A model generated the notes under the pieces. The model made no database searches. It saw only the letters and a list, made by a program, of their open reading frames with translations, and had not been told where the DNA came from. Below, in pieces: positions 35,694 to 48,200 of a stretch of DNA of 64,000 nt. Within the stretch, counting starts at the first letter, position 1. The number at the start of each line of letters is the position of its first letter. The stretch comes from Mytilinidion resinicola (Eukaryota; Ascomycota; Dothideomycetes; Mytilinidiales; Mytilinidiaceae): NCBI RefSeq assembly GCF_010093595.1, contig NW_022985449.1, forward strand, positions 1,442,708 through 1,506,707. The letters are read 5' to 3'. Position numbers and translations under genes: made by a program.

Positions 35694-38663
35694 ATGGCTT
35701 CGCGACCGGAACTTAAAGTCGAAGATGAAGGCGGCTTCGTCAGGTTCTTCCGGAACCTCCCCTCAAATGGCGGCGACACCATTCGGATATTCGATCGAGG
35801 CGACTACTACACAGCTCACGGCGAGGATGCTACTTTCGTTGCTAGGACGGTAGAACAGTCTCAACCTTAAACTTCGATGGACTGTTTGCTAATTGTCTAA
35901 GGTCTACCGCACCACCTCTGTCCTCCGCAAATTGGGCAAAGAACCAGGTCTCGAGTCCGTCACCATGTCGATTACAGTGTTCCGTAACTTCCTACGCGAA
36001 GCGTTGTTCCGCCTCAGCAAGCGCATTGAAATATGGGAGTCATCCGGAAAAATGAGCTGGAAGGTCAAAAAACATGTATGATTGACAAACTGCCTCTGGA
36101 GAGCAGAGTGGTGCTGACCGACGTGGATAGGCATCCCCAGGAAACCTCCAAGACATCGAAGAGGAGCTCGGCGGACAGCTCGAGAGCGCTCCTATAATAC
36201 TGGCGGTGAAAGTAACGGCGAGGGCTTCCGAAGCTCGGAACGTTGGTGTCTGCTTTGCGGATGCTAGTGTGAGGGAGCTTGGCGTGAGCGAGTTCCTGGA
36301 CAATGACCTCTACTCCAACTTCGAATCTCTCCTCATCCAGCTCGGTGTTAAGGAGTGTCTGATACAAGCGGATGGCACGAAGAAAGACGTAGAGCTGAAC
36401 AAGCTGCGGACGATTGCAGACAGCTGTGGATGCGCGGTTTCGGAGAGGGGGTTCGCGGATTTCGGCACAAAAGACATCGACCAAGACCTGACCCGATTGC
36501 TGCGGGATGAGATGGCCGTTGGAAGCATGGCCCAGACGGACCTAAAGCTGGCAATGGGTTCCGCAGCTGCGCTGATCAAGTATCTGGGTGTCATGTCGGA
36601 TTCGTCGAATTTCGGGCAATATCAGCTGTACCAGCACGACTTGTCGCAATACATGAAGTTGGATGCGGCGGCATTGAAGGCTTTGAATCTGATGCCTGGA
36701 CCAAGGGACGGATCCAAGACAATGAGTTTGTATGGCTTGTTGAATCATTGCAAGACTCCAGTGGGCAGCCGTCTATTAGCTCAGTGGCTCAAGCAGCCCT
36801 TGATGAATGTTGAAGAGATTGAGCGAAGACAGCAATTAGTCGAGGCTTTCGTGGAGGATACGGAGCTGCGACAGACTATGCAGGAGGATCATCTACGGTC
36901 TATCCCAGATCTTTACAGGCTTGCGAAGAAGTTCCAGAGGAAAATGGCAAATCTTGAGGACGTGGTAAGAGCGTATCAGGTTGCTATCCGCCTTCCTGGG
37001 TTTCTCGGAACCCTTGAGGGAATCATGGACGAACAGTACAAGGATCCGTTGGAAGCTGAGTACACTTCAAAGCTACGAGTACGTCCACCGTATTGTATCC
37101 CTAATCTGTAGTTTCCCCTAACATCGCCAGGAATACTCCGACAGCCTAGCGAAACTCCAGGAGATGGTTGAGACTACTGTAGATCTCGACGCCCTTGACA
37201 ATCACGAATTCATCATCAAGCCAGAGTTTGACGACGGGCTACGAACAATCAGGAAGAAGCTGGACCGGCTAAAGTATGATATGGGAGTTGAACATGCTAG
37301 GGTCGGAAAAGACCTTGGTCAGGAAATCGACAAAAAACTGTTTATGGAGAATCACCGAGTGCACGGTTGGTGCTTTCGCTTGACTAGAACGGAAGCTGGC
37401 TGCATTCGGAATAAGAAGCAGTATCAAGAATGTTCGACTCAGAAGAATGGCGTTTTCTTCACTACTTCAACCCTTCAAGGACTGCGGCGAGAGTTTGATA
37501 AGCATTCTGATAACTACAATCGCACTCAAAGCGGGCTCGTCAATGAGGTCGTTGGAGTTGCGGGTAAGCTCACTTTGAGTAGTTTAGAGGACAGTAACTA
37601 ACTTAGAATAGCATCCTACTGCCCCGTCATCGAGAAGTTGGCCGGCGTTCTTGCACATCTCGATGTCATTGTCAGTTTCGCCCACGTATCGGTACACGCT
37701 CCCACCGCCTATTCTCGCCCAAAGATGCACCCTCGAGGCACCGGAAACACCATTCTCAAAGAAGCGCGTCATCCGTGCATGGAGATGCAAGACGACGTTC
37801 AATTCATCACAAACGACGTGTCTCTCGAACGAGGCAGCTCCGAGTTCGTCATCATCACTGGACCCAACATGGGCGGTAAATCCACCTACATCCGCCAAAT
37901 CGGCGTCATCGCCCTGATGGCCCAAATCGGCTGCTTTGTACCTTGCTCTGAGGCCGAACTGACGATCTTCGACTGCGTCCTCGCTCGTGTCGGCGCCAGC
38001 GACTCGCAACTGAAAGGCGTCTCGACCTTCATGGCCGAGATGCTTGAAACCGCCAACATCCTCAAGTCCGCGACTAAGGAGAGCCTCATCATCATCGACG
38101 AGCTCGGCCGCGGCACCAGCACCTACGACGGCTTTGGCCTCGCGTGGGCCATCTCGGAGCACATCGTTAAGGAAATCGGCGCCTTTGCTCTCTTCGCAAC
38201 CCACTTCCACGAACTCACCGCCCTGAGCGACACGTATCCACAGGTTCAGAACCTCCACGTCGTCGCCCACATCAGCGACTCCCCCCCTGACGGCGCCCAC
38301 GCGGAGAGCAGGCGCGAGGTGACGCTGCTCTACAAGGTCCAGCCAGGCGTGTGCGACCAGTCATTCGGCATCCACGTTGCGGAGCTGGTGCGGTTTCCGG
38401 CGAAGGTCATCAATATGGCGAAGCGGAAGGCGGATGAGCTGGAGGACTTCTCGGGTAAACATGAGGATGGGTATGTGGCGGCGGAGAAGGAGGATGTGGA
38501 GGAGGGGAGTAGGCTGCTGAAGGAGGTGCTGGTGAGGTGGAAGCGGGAGGTTGAGGCGGAGGGGTTGAGTGGGGAGCAGCAGGTGGAGAGGATGAGGGAG
38601 CTAGTCGGGGCGGATGAGAGGTTGTTGGCGAATCCGTTCTTCAAGGGGGTTAAGGCGTTGTAA
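35694..38663 (+). CDS. MSH2: DNA mismatch repair protein Msh2
   Basis: Msh2 forms MutS-alpha with Msh6 and MutS-beta with Msh3 and recognises mismatches and loops in nuclear DNA. Five exons, 35694..35849, 35902..36075, 36131..37078, 37131..37563 and 37612..38663, give 920 aa (family about 930-960). The mismatch-binding and connector domains come first ([21 protein letters not shown]). The lever and clamp follow ([25 protein letters not shown], then [19 protein letters not shown]). The ATPase has Walker [10 protein letters not shown] (about residue 655), Walker [18 protein letters not shown] and the signature ATHFHELT. The end is [10 protein letters not shown]. All junctions restore conserved sequence (VARTVYRTT, KKHASPGN, SKLREYSD, GVAASYCPV). 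It looks intact. Confidence 0.97.
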
Positions 38664-39428
38664 GAGACAACTGGGGTACTGAGTTCGAGATACTGCGTGG
38701 GAAGGTGGAGCAGCGTTTGAGGACAGGCACTGGCGTATGGCTACTGGGCGTATTCTTTGACGTACACACGGCAATGTATGTACGATCAGCTCTGTTACAA
38801 GGGCCATAATATCGAAGCTTGAAAGAGGGTCTCTTGTCCCGAACCAAATGGAGTCTACAGTCAAGATTGCTGTATGTACGCTGAGCATGCAGGTGGAAAA
38901 CTTGCAAAGATATCAACTACCTAGAGAGAAAGTGGAGCATATGTCTGGATGTACTCGAAACCCCAGGCTAGATGTGCGTAGCCTCCGCCTGTCCCCTTTC
39001 CTGCTATCGAAACGGCCAACAAAGCTCATCCACAACTACCACAACCTGAAAACCTAAACCATTCCACCAAAAAAACAAGAAATATCCATTCAGAGCGATA
39101 GAACCCTCCATCCATATCCCACGAACTTCCTATAAATCGCATAGGACCTCAAAGCGATCCGTTGAATTTAGATAATTGCAAACCTGTTTTTGGCCGGAGT
39201 AACAGATTGCGACAGCGCTCCACACTTTCCAGCGCTCAAAGATCAGACGAAACCGGAATAGGAAAGTTTTGGAACTTGGCGCGGTCATGTGATCCAAGTC
39301 CCAACGACCACAACCCCCCAATCCCAAACTCCACACCCCCCACAAGCCTCCCCTTCGCACTCACCACCCATGGAGAAGCAGAACTATCTCGTGTAGTACG
39401 ACTCCCGCGATGTCCCTCACCACCAACC
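38664..39428. other. Convergent spacer after MSH2
   Basis: 765 bases between the 3' ends of MSH2 (+) and the WSC pseudogene (-). C-rich blocks near 39300-39370; no gene recognised. Confidence 0.5.
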
Positions 39429-42400
39429 TCATCCCCTACCCGCGTCCGACGCCGTCGGCAATACACTCGACGTATCCGCGGGACTGAGCTTCGAACTATA
39501 CAACTGCAGATCATTCCCAGCACCGCACCACTCCAATGCGTTCCCCGGACACAGCATCCCACAGAACGCCTGAGCCACCGGCTGCGCAGCCGGGTCGAGA
39601 GCGTTCCCCATCCAGCACTCGCGCCCGTACTCGAGGCCGAAGTAGGTCCAGTGCCCTGCCCCAGCTTGCGCGGCGCAGAGCTCGATGGTCATGCTGTCGT
39701 TGTAATAGGGGGTCGGCAGCGCGCGGCCGGCGGGCTTTTCGGCGTAGCAGCCTAGCGAGCTGTATGCGCCGACGGTCGGCGGGGCGGTGGTTGGGGTAGG
39801 TGTAGGCGTAAAGCTGGTAGGGGAGCTGGGGTTTAGCTGGAGCTGGTACATATTCAGCCCGTTTGGTCCGCCGCAGATCTCAGCGCTGTTGTTCGCGCAG
39901 GGCATGTGGCAGCGGCCGTCGGTGGTGGGGGTGGAGGACGGGGGGATGGCGGTGCCGCAGTAGCATTCGGTGCTGTATTCGACCCCGAAGAAGGCGGTGG
40001 GGAAGCAGAAGGCGGCGCAGAGCTCGACGGTCATGGAGGTGTTGGCGGCGCTGTTGAGGGTGAGGGCGCGGCCGGGGATTTCGTTGTAGCAGCCGATGGA
40101 TGTGTAGGGCCCTGCTGATGGGACGACGATAGGGGAGGTTGGCGTGGCTGTTGGGGAGGTTGAAGAGGAGGGAGGTGTTGGTGAGGTTATTGGGATGGTT
40201 TTGTTGGAGTAGTATATGTTCAGGAAGTCTGGGCCGCCGCAGGTTTCGGTGGAGTCGCCGGCACAGGGCATCGAGCAACCGTCGTCGGTGTTCTGTTTGA
40301 TGGAGAGAGAGCAGATGTTGTTGTCGCAGTAGCACTCAGAGCTATACTCAACGCCAAAATACCGGTAGCTCGAGCAGTATTGAGCACATGATTCTAGTGT
40401 GTTGGCTTCGCCGCTTGTGCTATCGCTGGCCAGAGCTCTACGATCATGAGTCTCGTTGTAGCAACCTAGCGCGAGGTATCCAGAAAGGGAGTCAGTGGGG
40501 ATTGATGAAGGGGACGAAGAAAATGAGGTTGCGGTTAAGGAGGATGAGGTTACAGAAGAGAGACTCGGAGCTGTGCCATTCTTTTGATAGACCTGCGTTC
40601 TTCCTCCAGCTCCGCAATACTCGCTATTGCTTCCTTTGCAAGTCATGGAGCACTGATTGTCGGGCCCAAGAGTGGAACTACTGCTAAGTTTGGAGCCGCA
40701 GTAGCATTCTGCGGAGTATTGTAGACCAAAGTAAGTATATTCCGAGCAGAAGTTTGCACAAGCCTCCACCGTCATGTCATTTGAGTTCGTCGTCTTTTCT
40801 CTCAAGGTTTTGGTCCCACTCTCGACATAGCATCCGATGTAGTTATATGGGCCTACTGATCTGGTTATTGCTAGTGGAGGAGATGTCGTGTTCCCGTCGA
40901 ATTCGAGGGAGTCCGCAAAAAGTGATATGTGGGCTTGATTATGGAAGTAGCCATTTCCTCAACAGGTCTGATTAACATTGCCGCTGCATGGGTAGTTGCA
41001 GTCATTCTCGTTGTCCTTCTGGATAGGTATAGCGTTCCCGCACCAGCATTCTGAACTGTATTGAGTGGCTGCAAATTCATATCCGAGACTTGAGCATGTA
41101 TTGATGCAACGACCGTTGTTGTTGGAGGCATCACCGTATGGAGAAGTAGCGAGCTGGCGTCCAGGGTTGTTTTCTTTGAAACACCCCACGTATTCATACT
41201 GGGCTGTTCCGTTCGACAGAAGTGGGCCGACTTGCTCGACGACCGCGTTGCAAATAAAGTTGATTACTTGCTTGCCCATGGTCTGATCTCCAGTATTCAT
41301 GGTCCAGGTAGCAGTGCCATTGTAGCTTGGTAGATTGACCTGAGACTTCGGTACTGCGCAATACAATGTGGCTGTCTGACTCTGACCGGCCTTGATGCTC
41401 GAGCCCTTGGCTAGATCGACCCCGTTCACAGCGTTTATAATTCCGGGTACGCCATAAGGCGGTTTTGACACAGTGATGGAGAGGGGACCCGCAGTTGTTG
41501 AGCCATTGTTCGTGACGCGAAGATTAAGATACTTCGTTTGACCTTCAAAGACGCCTCCAAAAGTAAAGGCTGCACTATTAGAGAATGGCAGCCATCTCGA
41601 TCCGTCCGATTTTTCGAATTCAATGAGAGCTATAGGCGGCGTATTGGCCATTCCAAATACATCAAGGACGAGATTCCCGCCATCGGAGAACACTTTGACA
41701 TATACCGCATGATTGCCGACTTCTTTGGGAGCATAAATAATCCCAACTGTCTCGAAGGTCTGATTCTGGATGGTCGATGGTATATTTGTGAACTTGAACA
41801 TGCCTACTTGCACTGTTCCCTCTGACTTGATTTCAGGAGTAATCCAAGGTCCCCTCTCTGATATAAGGGAATAGCTGACATTTGTTATTGTAAGAAGAGT
41901 GTCACCCCGGTTGTCGAAGAACGCAGACCCGCTCTGACTGTCTTGGCCTATTATGGCATTGAATGACACCGTATTGGGTGAAATGGCAAGAAGAGGAGCT
42001 ATTGAGTTGGCAGTGCCCTTCAGGGAAATCGGCGTGCTCGCAGAATACCCCATAATACCATTTGTAGTATTGGCTAAGACGTCGCTGGATAAGGGTCCAA
42101 CAGCCTTCGGTTGAAAAACGGCCTCAAACGTCAGCGATTGCCCTATGGCGAGCGAGAAGGGAGTCATTGGGAAATTCGAGACATCAAAATTGTCATTGCC
42201 GGAAAATGTCCAACCTGTTATTGTCGTGGCAATATTGGCTTTGCAAATTATGGCCATTGGCTTGGAGATGGTGCCGACAGCGACAGCACCAAACTGATAC
42301 GGAGACGAGCAATTGAGAGGCAAATTGACGGGAGACCCAAAGCCGTAAAGGTAACCTTTGGTGGTACCTAATATAGTGTGAGCATGCACCTTACGTGAGC

Positions 42401-44316
42401 TTCTCAAGAGTCTTACCAATGTACACCCTCCCATTTCCAAAAACAGGCCGCGTAAATTTCGTAACCCCGGGAATGTTGAATGCATTGAGGAGCGTCATGT
42501 TGCCACCATCGGAAGGAGGAATAGCATCGTAGATTCGTAGATTCGTAGATTTTGTCCTTCCACATCGGAAACCCAAAGGAGGCCAGTCCCTTCTTGGCCA
42601 TTAAGAGAGATCGTGGTACCGTGTCCGACTCCTAGGATGTATGCATTCTTCTCCGCAGTATCCGCAATACGTGTGAAAACGGCATTTCCAAAAGGGTCAC
42701 AGCTAAACTTGAAAGCATGAGTCGGGTATTGGATCACTGGAACTCATAGTCAGCGAGCTACATGATGTACGATATAGACTTTAACGTACCATTGATGTAG
42801 ACATAACCTCCCCCCAGAGGCATCACCCCAGCGCCAGAATAAACCGAATTCTCGTTTTGGTAGACTTGTATAACTGCGTCAAGACTATTAGCGCCCATTT
42901 GATACCCACCAAGATTGTTTAGATTAAGCCAGTATGTCTTTCCGGATTTAGCCGTTATGACACCAATGCGCTTGTGGTTCGGGCAGCTGAACGTATCTGT
43001 TTGCAGCAGCTCTAGTGGCGAGGTACCCAAGTCCTTATCGGCTCCATCTAGTTGAGTTTTCTCCCAGGGCATGAAGAAATCAACGATAGTGATCGTCCCA
43101 TCGTCATTGATTTTGGCGTTGACTGCGGCCTCCTCGAGAGCAGTGGGTGGGCTGCGCCCTTGAATTGCATTCCCATTTGGCTTCAATTGTGAAGCGTATC
43201 CATTTCCAGTGCCAAAATACATGCTCTCTTTGCCATCGTATGCTAGGCCGCCCCCACTCATCCATACACTACCACCTTTTACAGTATCTGGCTCGAGGCC
43301 TCCTTCGGTAGCAAAGGCTTCGATGATAGCACCAGTGGTCTTGTGAAAGCCGATAATAGCTCCAGTGAAGTTGAACTTTACACAATGAGACCCAAATCCA
43401 GTGTAGATATAGTCACCTACGTGCAGAGCTGCTGGCCGAGAGAGCTGGTTGCCACCAATGAACATGCGGTTTGGGTTGTTTCGAAACACCGTACCATCAA
43501 TTAAGACCGGGAAGTTTTCTGCTTCACTCAAATCCTCTGTGTGAATTGCGTGTTGATAGTATCGTCCATTGAGGCGTCCAGGAGGGTTTGTGGGGCTGAA
43601 TTTCCCATCTTGGAAGCTTTCTGAATAGGTCTTCGCATTAAAATACCAAATGCCAGTTTCAGCATCGATGACGCCAGTGGCAATGACGCCGACAGTCGGA
43701 TTGATGTCGACACACCCTATGATATGATAAGATTGCGGTTAGCGAACGCAAGCGGGCGGAATCAGTGGGATCGTCTCCTCTTACCGTCTAGATCAGCGGT
43801 AAGGAAGGGCACATGAAGATTTCTCGACTTGACGATGGCACCAGTCTTCGCATCAAGTTTGTACACGTTGTTCTGTGTTGTTGCAACGTAAACATACTGA
43901 GCACCGTCTGATCCTGTATATACCAACGGTTGCGAGAATATCTGCTCAGGTCCTATTCCATTGAAATTTCCAGGGAGGAGAGCCTTGAATATTTGGCCAA
44001 AATCTGCACTCGAAACGACGGTTGGGTCAAGATTGTGATTACTGTACACTGTTAGTATGCTAATATTGAATTTATTATCAAAAACAGGAGCTTGCCTTTG
44101 ATAGCCTGAGCGGGAGTTGTCCCCTCCCCATGTGATGGTGTCAGTATTTCCTGAGAGGGGTTCCGTGGACACGTTGATCGCGAAGAAGAGACATGAAAAG
44201 AGGGTTTGTAAAGCCCGTTGTGCAAAGTTTTCAGATCGGAAAAATCTCATCATATTGGAAAGGAGAGGCACTAGCTGCCATAATACAAATAACAGAAGGA
44301 TGAAAGATAGGTTCAC
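39429..44316 (-). pseudogene. Broken gene for a secreted beta-propeller protein with five WSC domains
   Basis: Minus-strand exons are 44316..43785, 43716..42790, 42736..42417 and 42367..39429. The protein would have a hydrophobic N-terminus (signal-like, MNLSFILLLFVLWQLVPLL), a PQQ-type beta-propeller (WGGDNSRSGYQ, YVYVATTQNNVYKLDAKTGAIV, YFGTGNGYASQLKPNGN), Ig-like repeats of the ASH/choice-of-anchor kind (PVNLPLNCSSPYQFGAVAVG, LLAISPNTVSFNAIIGQ) and five Cys-rich WSC domains with Ser/Thr/Pro linkers. WSC domains bind glucans; a wall or extracellular role is inferred. There are two lesions: a third copy of an 8-bp unit at 42528..42551 shifts the frame in exon 3, and a TGA at 40959..40961 ends the first WSC domain (TC then stop then GNGYFHNQ). 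Without the extra 8 bp all exons sum to 1570 codons. The upstream Met 44316 and a later MMRFF are both possible starts. Confidence 0.85.
42528..42551. repeat. Three tandem copies of an 8-bp unit in the coding region
   Basis: CGTAGATT occurs three times head to tail (42528, 42536, 42544). Two copies would keep the beta-propeller gene in frame (NLRIYDAIPPS); three copies shift it. Confidence 0.9.
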
Positions 44317-45794
44317 TGCGTTTTCTCAAGAGACCTAGGCTTGCAATTCGGTGGCAACGGGGCTCTTTATTAGACATCACTTTTCACGACTAAGGAACAC
44401 CAAAAGTTAAGGAGACTTAGCAGAGTGATCACGGCTTGAGCTAATGGCGGAGTTGACGATCGGAATGGCATCGGCTGGTTTTCAAGAGACGCTAAAATGT
44501 GCGACATGAGACCTAGTTTGATCCTTGACCGCCATGATCCACAGCGAAGGTAAATAAGAGACTGGATGTTGGTTTAGGAACGGTACAGTAGCACGGGACT
44601 TCGTATCCCGTTTTCGATCGTAGCCACGGTTGCAGCTATACGTAGTGTCGGTACTCTCTAAGGCCAAATTAGGTATTAGCACGTTCTGCGGACTAGGTAA
44701 AATTGATCGCACTACTCGAATTGATGATCCTATATGAGATAATAGACCTCGGTCTGAACTCAATAATCTGTACTCACCAATATCCGATTATAGTCGATTC
44801 TAGGCAACCAGGATAGACAATTCGATCTCATTGCTGGTAGACTACGTAGAACGCTATGCGGCTGCCACGATAAATGCTATGTCAGTGGTCTTTGGAAGTT
44901 CCAGAACACCCTGATGGTATCCCGAGGAGCATTGTACCCTAGACTGAGCTATGTTGATGGCCGTGTCACTGTGGATGGACCCGAGGAATGAGTACGTACC
45001 AGATGAAGGACTAGGAGGCTATCGAAGCAGTCAGCGGGTCTATGGCTGCGGTACAACCTGAAGGGAGGTATCTGTGTAAGAGACTAGGGAGCACGGAGCG
45101 ATGTCGATGAAGTTTGATGGGAGACGATGGGCGTCGTTGAAGGGGTTAGCTTCGCCTAGCGCTTCCTAACGCGGTTTGTTCATCCAAACTTTTCTCGTCA
45201 CACAGTTCCCGATGACATCGACCTGCTTACAACGGAATCTGGGATGCTATCATTCTGATAGCTTCAGCTAGCTTGGTAGTCTTGTGATCGATCTTGAGAT
45301 TGTGCAAACTTTTCAGCCGCAGTATTCTATACTCTAATAGTGCGGCGCGCAATCGGCCTGCCTACAAACATCTTTCACGGGATGTTGCAGGAACTTCGGA
45401 GGACTCAAGTGGCCGTATAGGTACGACAGGGCTTGGACTAAAAGTAAGCTGTGTCAGGGGTTGCTTTGCTGGTAAGAGGGCCTCTTCTCGCATCACCGAC
45501 TGGAAGTCGAGCGGAAATGCACTGAATGTGATCCAGTTCAATGACCCTATGTGGGGTGTTGGACAAAACATGCCAAAAGAAAGCGGTAATCGCACGAACT
45601 AAGTTCCCTTTGAACCACTTAATGTGTTAGCAGCAAGCCTAACTTGATAAAGCAATTTAGAGTGTGCTATATTGATTTTCTATCTTGCACCCCCTAGCCT
45701 GTCCTTTCCGATATTCAGTAAGATACCCGTATCTCATGCTCATCTCTACTCATCAATTGTCGAAAACTGGTGTAATTTCGTGCCCATTACCAGG
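44317..45794. other. Intergenic region between two same-strand pseudogenes
   Basis: 1.5 kb; only short frames such as 45294..45602 with no domain. No promoter element was recognised. Confidence 0.5.
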
Positions 45795-47175
45795 TCAAAT
45801 AGGGCGAGCTTCCATGCCTCCTACCCCCTCCCCCAAAAGGCCAACCTCCATCACCGCATACCTTCTCATTCTCGGCGGCTCTACCACCTTCAGCACTCCC
45901 AATCTCTCGTCCACAACCTTCAATAGCCCTTCCCAGTCCTCCATACTCCTCTCCCGTGCCGCAAAAAGCGCCCACATCGTTAGATCCAGCGTCCTCATCT
46001 GTGCCTCTTCATACATTCCCAAGGTACCCGGCTCCGGCACCACCACATCCACGATCACGACCCGCGATTTCGGTCCCATGGCGTCAACAATATGCGCTAG
46101 GATCTGTTGGCAGTGCGCGTCTGACCAATCATGCAGGATGTTGCGAAGGACATAAACGGCGGCGTTTCGGGCGATGGCGGGCTGGGGGGTGAAGAAGTCA
46201 TGAGGGTGGAAGGTGAGGTGAGAGGCTTTGGGGCCTGAGCGGGAGGCGATGTGGGTGTTGGCCTGGTCAGCGAGGCTGGGGAGGTCTTGTATAAGGAAGT
46301 GCAGGTGGGGGTGGGCGGTTGCGATCGCGGCGGAGATGTGGGCCATGCCACCGCCTATCTAGAGAGAATCAGCTCGTCAGTGAGGTAAGTCTAGGGAGAA
46401 GGAATAGGGACTTACATCAACAACCAATCCCCCTTCCTCCACGCTACCCCAATCATACACCACCGCAATCTCCTCTACCTCGCTACCACTCGTCATCGCC
46501 TTCATCGAGTGTGCAAATTTCTCCCTCCGCCACGGCTCCTTCTCCAGATGCGCGAAGAACACATCTCCAAACGCCACCGCATACGGCGCTTCTTCCGGCT
46601 TTGCAGAGCCCCCAAACCGCGTCATCGTCTCTAGTGCCTTCGAGCACGCCGTGAAGAAAATGTCTGCGCGAAGCCAAGCACAGGCTCGGTAGCCCTCGTC
46701 TTCGGCTAGGAGTCGAGAGCCAGCAGTGTGAGCTGCGAATCCGGGTGCGGGTTCGTAGAAGTAGTGGTGTGTGCTTGCCATGTGGAGATAGTGAGCTAGG
46801 AGGGATTCGTTTAGGCTAGTCTTCTTAGCAAGCTCGTTGAAAGCGATTGGGGAGCCGAGGGGAATTGATTGGGCGATGTTGAAGTGGCAGAGTATTTGGA
46901 GGCTGGTGAGGAGGTAGATCTCGGTCATACCGATCCATTTTAGGCCCTCCGCTGGGCCGACAATGAGCTGGGTCAATCATTCTCGAGGCGTTGATTAGGG
47001 TGGCTCGGGCGATGATGACGCTCTCTTCCGAGGCGGGGATTGCGAGGTCAATGGGGGCGGAGGTCTTGAAGGAGGGTTGTGGGAGACCATTGCGGGTCAG
47101 GTAGTCCTCCAAGATCGTACCTTTTTTGGAGATATCTGCTATGAGCTGTGATAGCAGGCTTGGAGCAGTAGACAT
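45795..47175 (-). pseudogene. O-methyltransferase (COMT-like) with a one-base frameshift
   Basis: SAM-dependent O-methyltransferase of the plant-COMT-like fungal group often used in polyketide or aromatic secondary metabolism; substrate unknown. Minus-strand coding 47175..46416 and 46358..45795 would give about 440 aa. Seen in order: MSTAPSLLSQLIADISKKG; a dimerisation/winged-helix part (LHMASTHHYFYEPAPGFAAH); the SAM motif VVDIGGGMAHISAAIA across the 57-nt intron; FLIQDLPSLA; and the catalytic His in LRNILHDWSD, then RVVIVDVVVPEPG. The first exon is 760 nt, one more than the frame allows. The break is at about 46971..46988, where NASRM must continue as LTQLIVGPAEGLKW but an extra base separates them. 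No GT-AG pair around it repairs the frame without deleting conserved residues. It lies 1.5 kb from the WSC pseudogene on the same strand. Confidence 0.8.
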
Positions 47176-48200
47176 GGTGGAGAACGTAGAGAGGTTTGTG
47201 GAAGGAATGAGGGAGTGAGGGAGAGCAAGCTAGGTTCGTGAAGCTACAAACAAAACTTGAGAAGATTTAGAGGTCTGTAGAAATAATCAGTGAAGTGAGG
47301 TCATAAGTAAGAGTTGACAGTGCATTTCCCTTGGCTGAGTATTGACTGATTTAGATAAGAGTGATAGAGGAGAAAAGATAAGTCAATTTCTGGTAGTTGA
47401 CCCTCTGGTTGTACGTACAATCTAGAATTCGAGATAAGCTGCAATACTAAGGAGGATTGCTAATCGTACAACCCTTTATACGCCAGCTCTGATTAGCTGC
47501 ATATCCCGAGCCGACACACCCAACAGTAAACATTTTGACACTAACGCACACTTGTATTATCTGTATAGTATATAGACAGGTCTGCAACTTCTTGTAGTGC
47601 ATAGTTTAATCAAAAACCGTTTATATGATATAATTATAGTTACGCAGGAACGTTTACGTTGCGGATGTAGATATGAGAAGAGGGATAAAAGAGATATGTT
47701 TGGGATTGATTAATCTCCAATTAGGTAGGAATTCTAGCTCCGAGTTCTTTTGATGAAGTTTACACATTAGCAACTATATGTGCCGATTGTAGTGAGAGCA
47801 TGAGTCTTTCCGATAATTATACAGACAGTCTGAGTCTACTCGTTCTGGGAAATATCAATGCCTCTTACCTTTGTAGTATCGTGCATTAGTTGCGGATGAC
47901 CTCTGGCTCCATATCTTCGTAGTCTGCTCTTGGTCAATAAGAGAGCGCATGGTTCACCTTCATCAATGATTACACGGGTCAAGCCGATGCCATCGCTGAT
48001 GATGAATTAAGGAGAAGAAGTGTTGGGGAATAAGCTGGGGTGTTCACTGTCACTTGATAGGCTACGCCCAAAGGGGCAGTAGCGGCGAGCTAATCCTAAG
48101 CGGGCTGCAAACCCCGAAGAACTACCTGCGCCGAAACTAAGACTACGCCGCATAATCTTACTTTCCGTCGAACGATCCTGTTACCTGCTATAGCACTACA
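47176..48200. other. AT-rich intergenic region
   Basis: 1.0 kb, notably AT-rich between 47270 and 47900. No gene, repeat unit or RNA was recognised. Confidence 0.5.
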
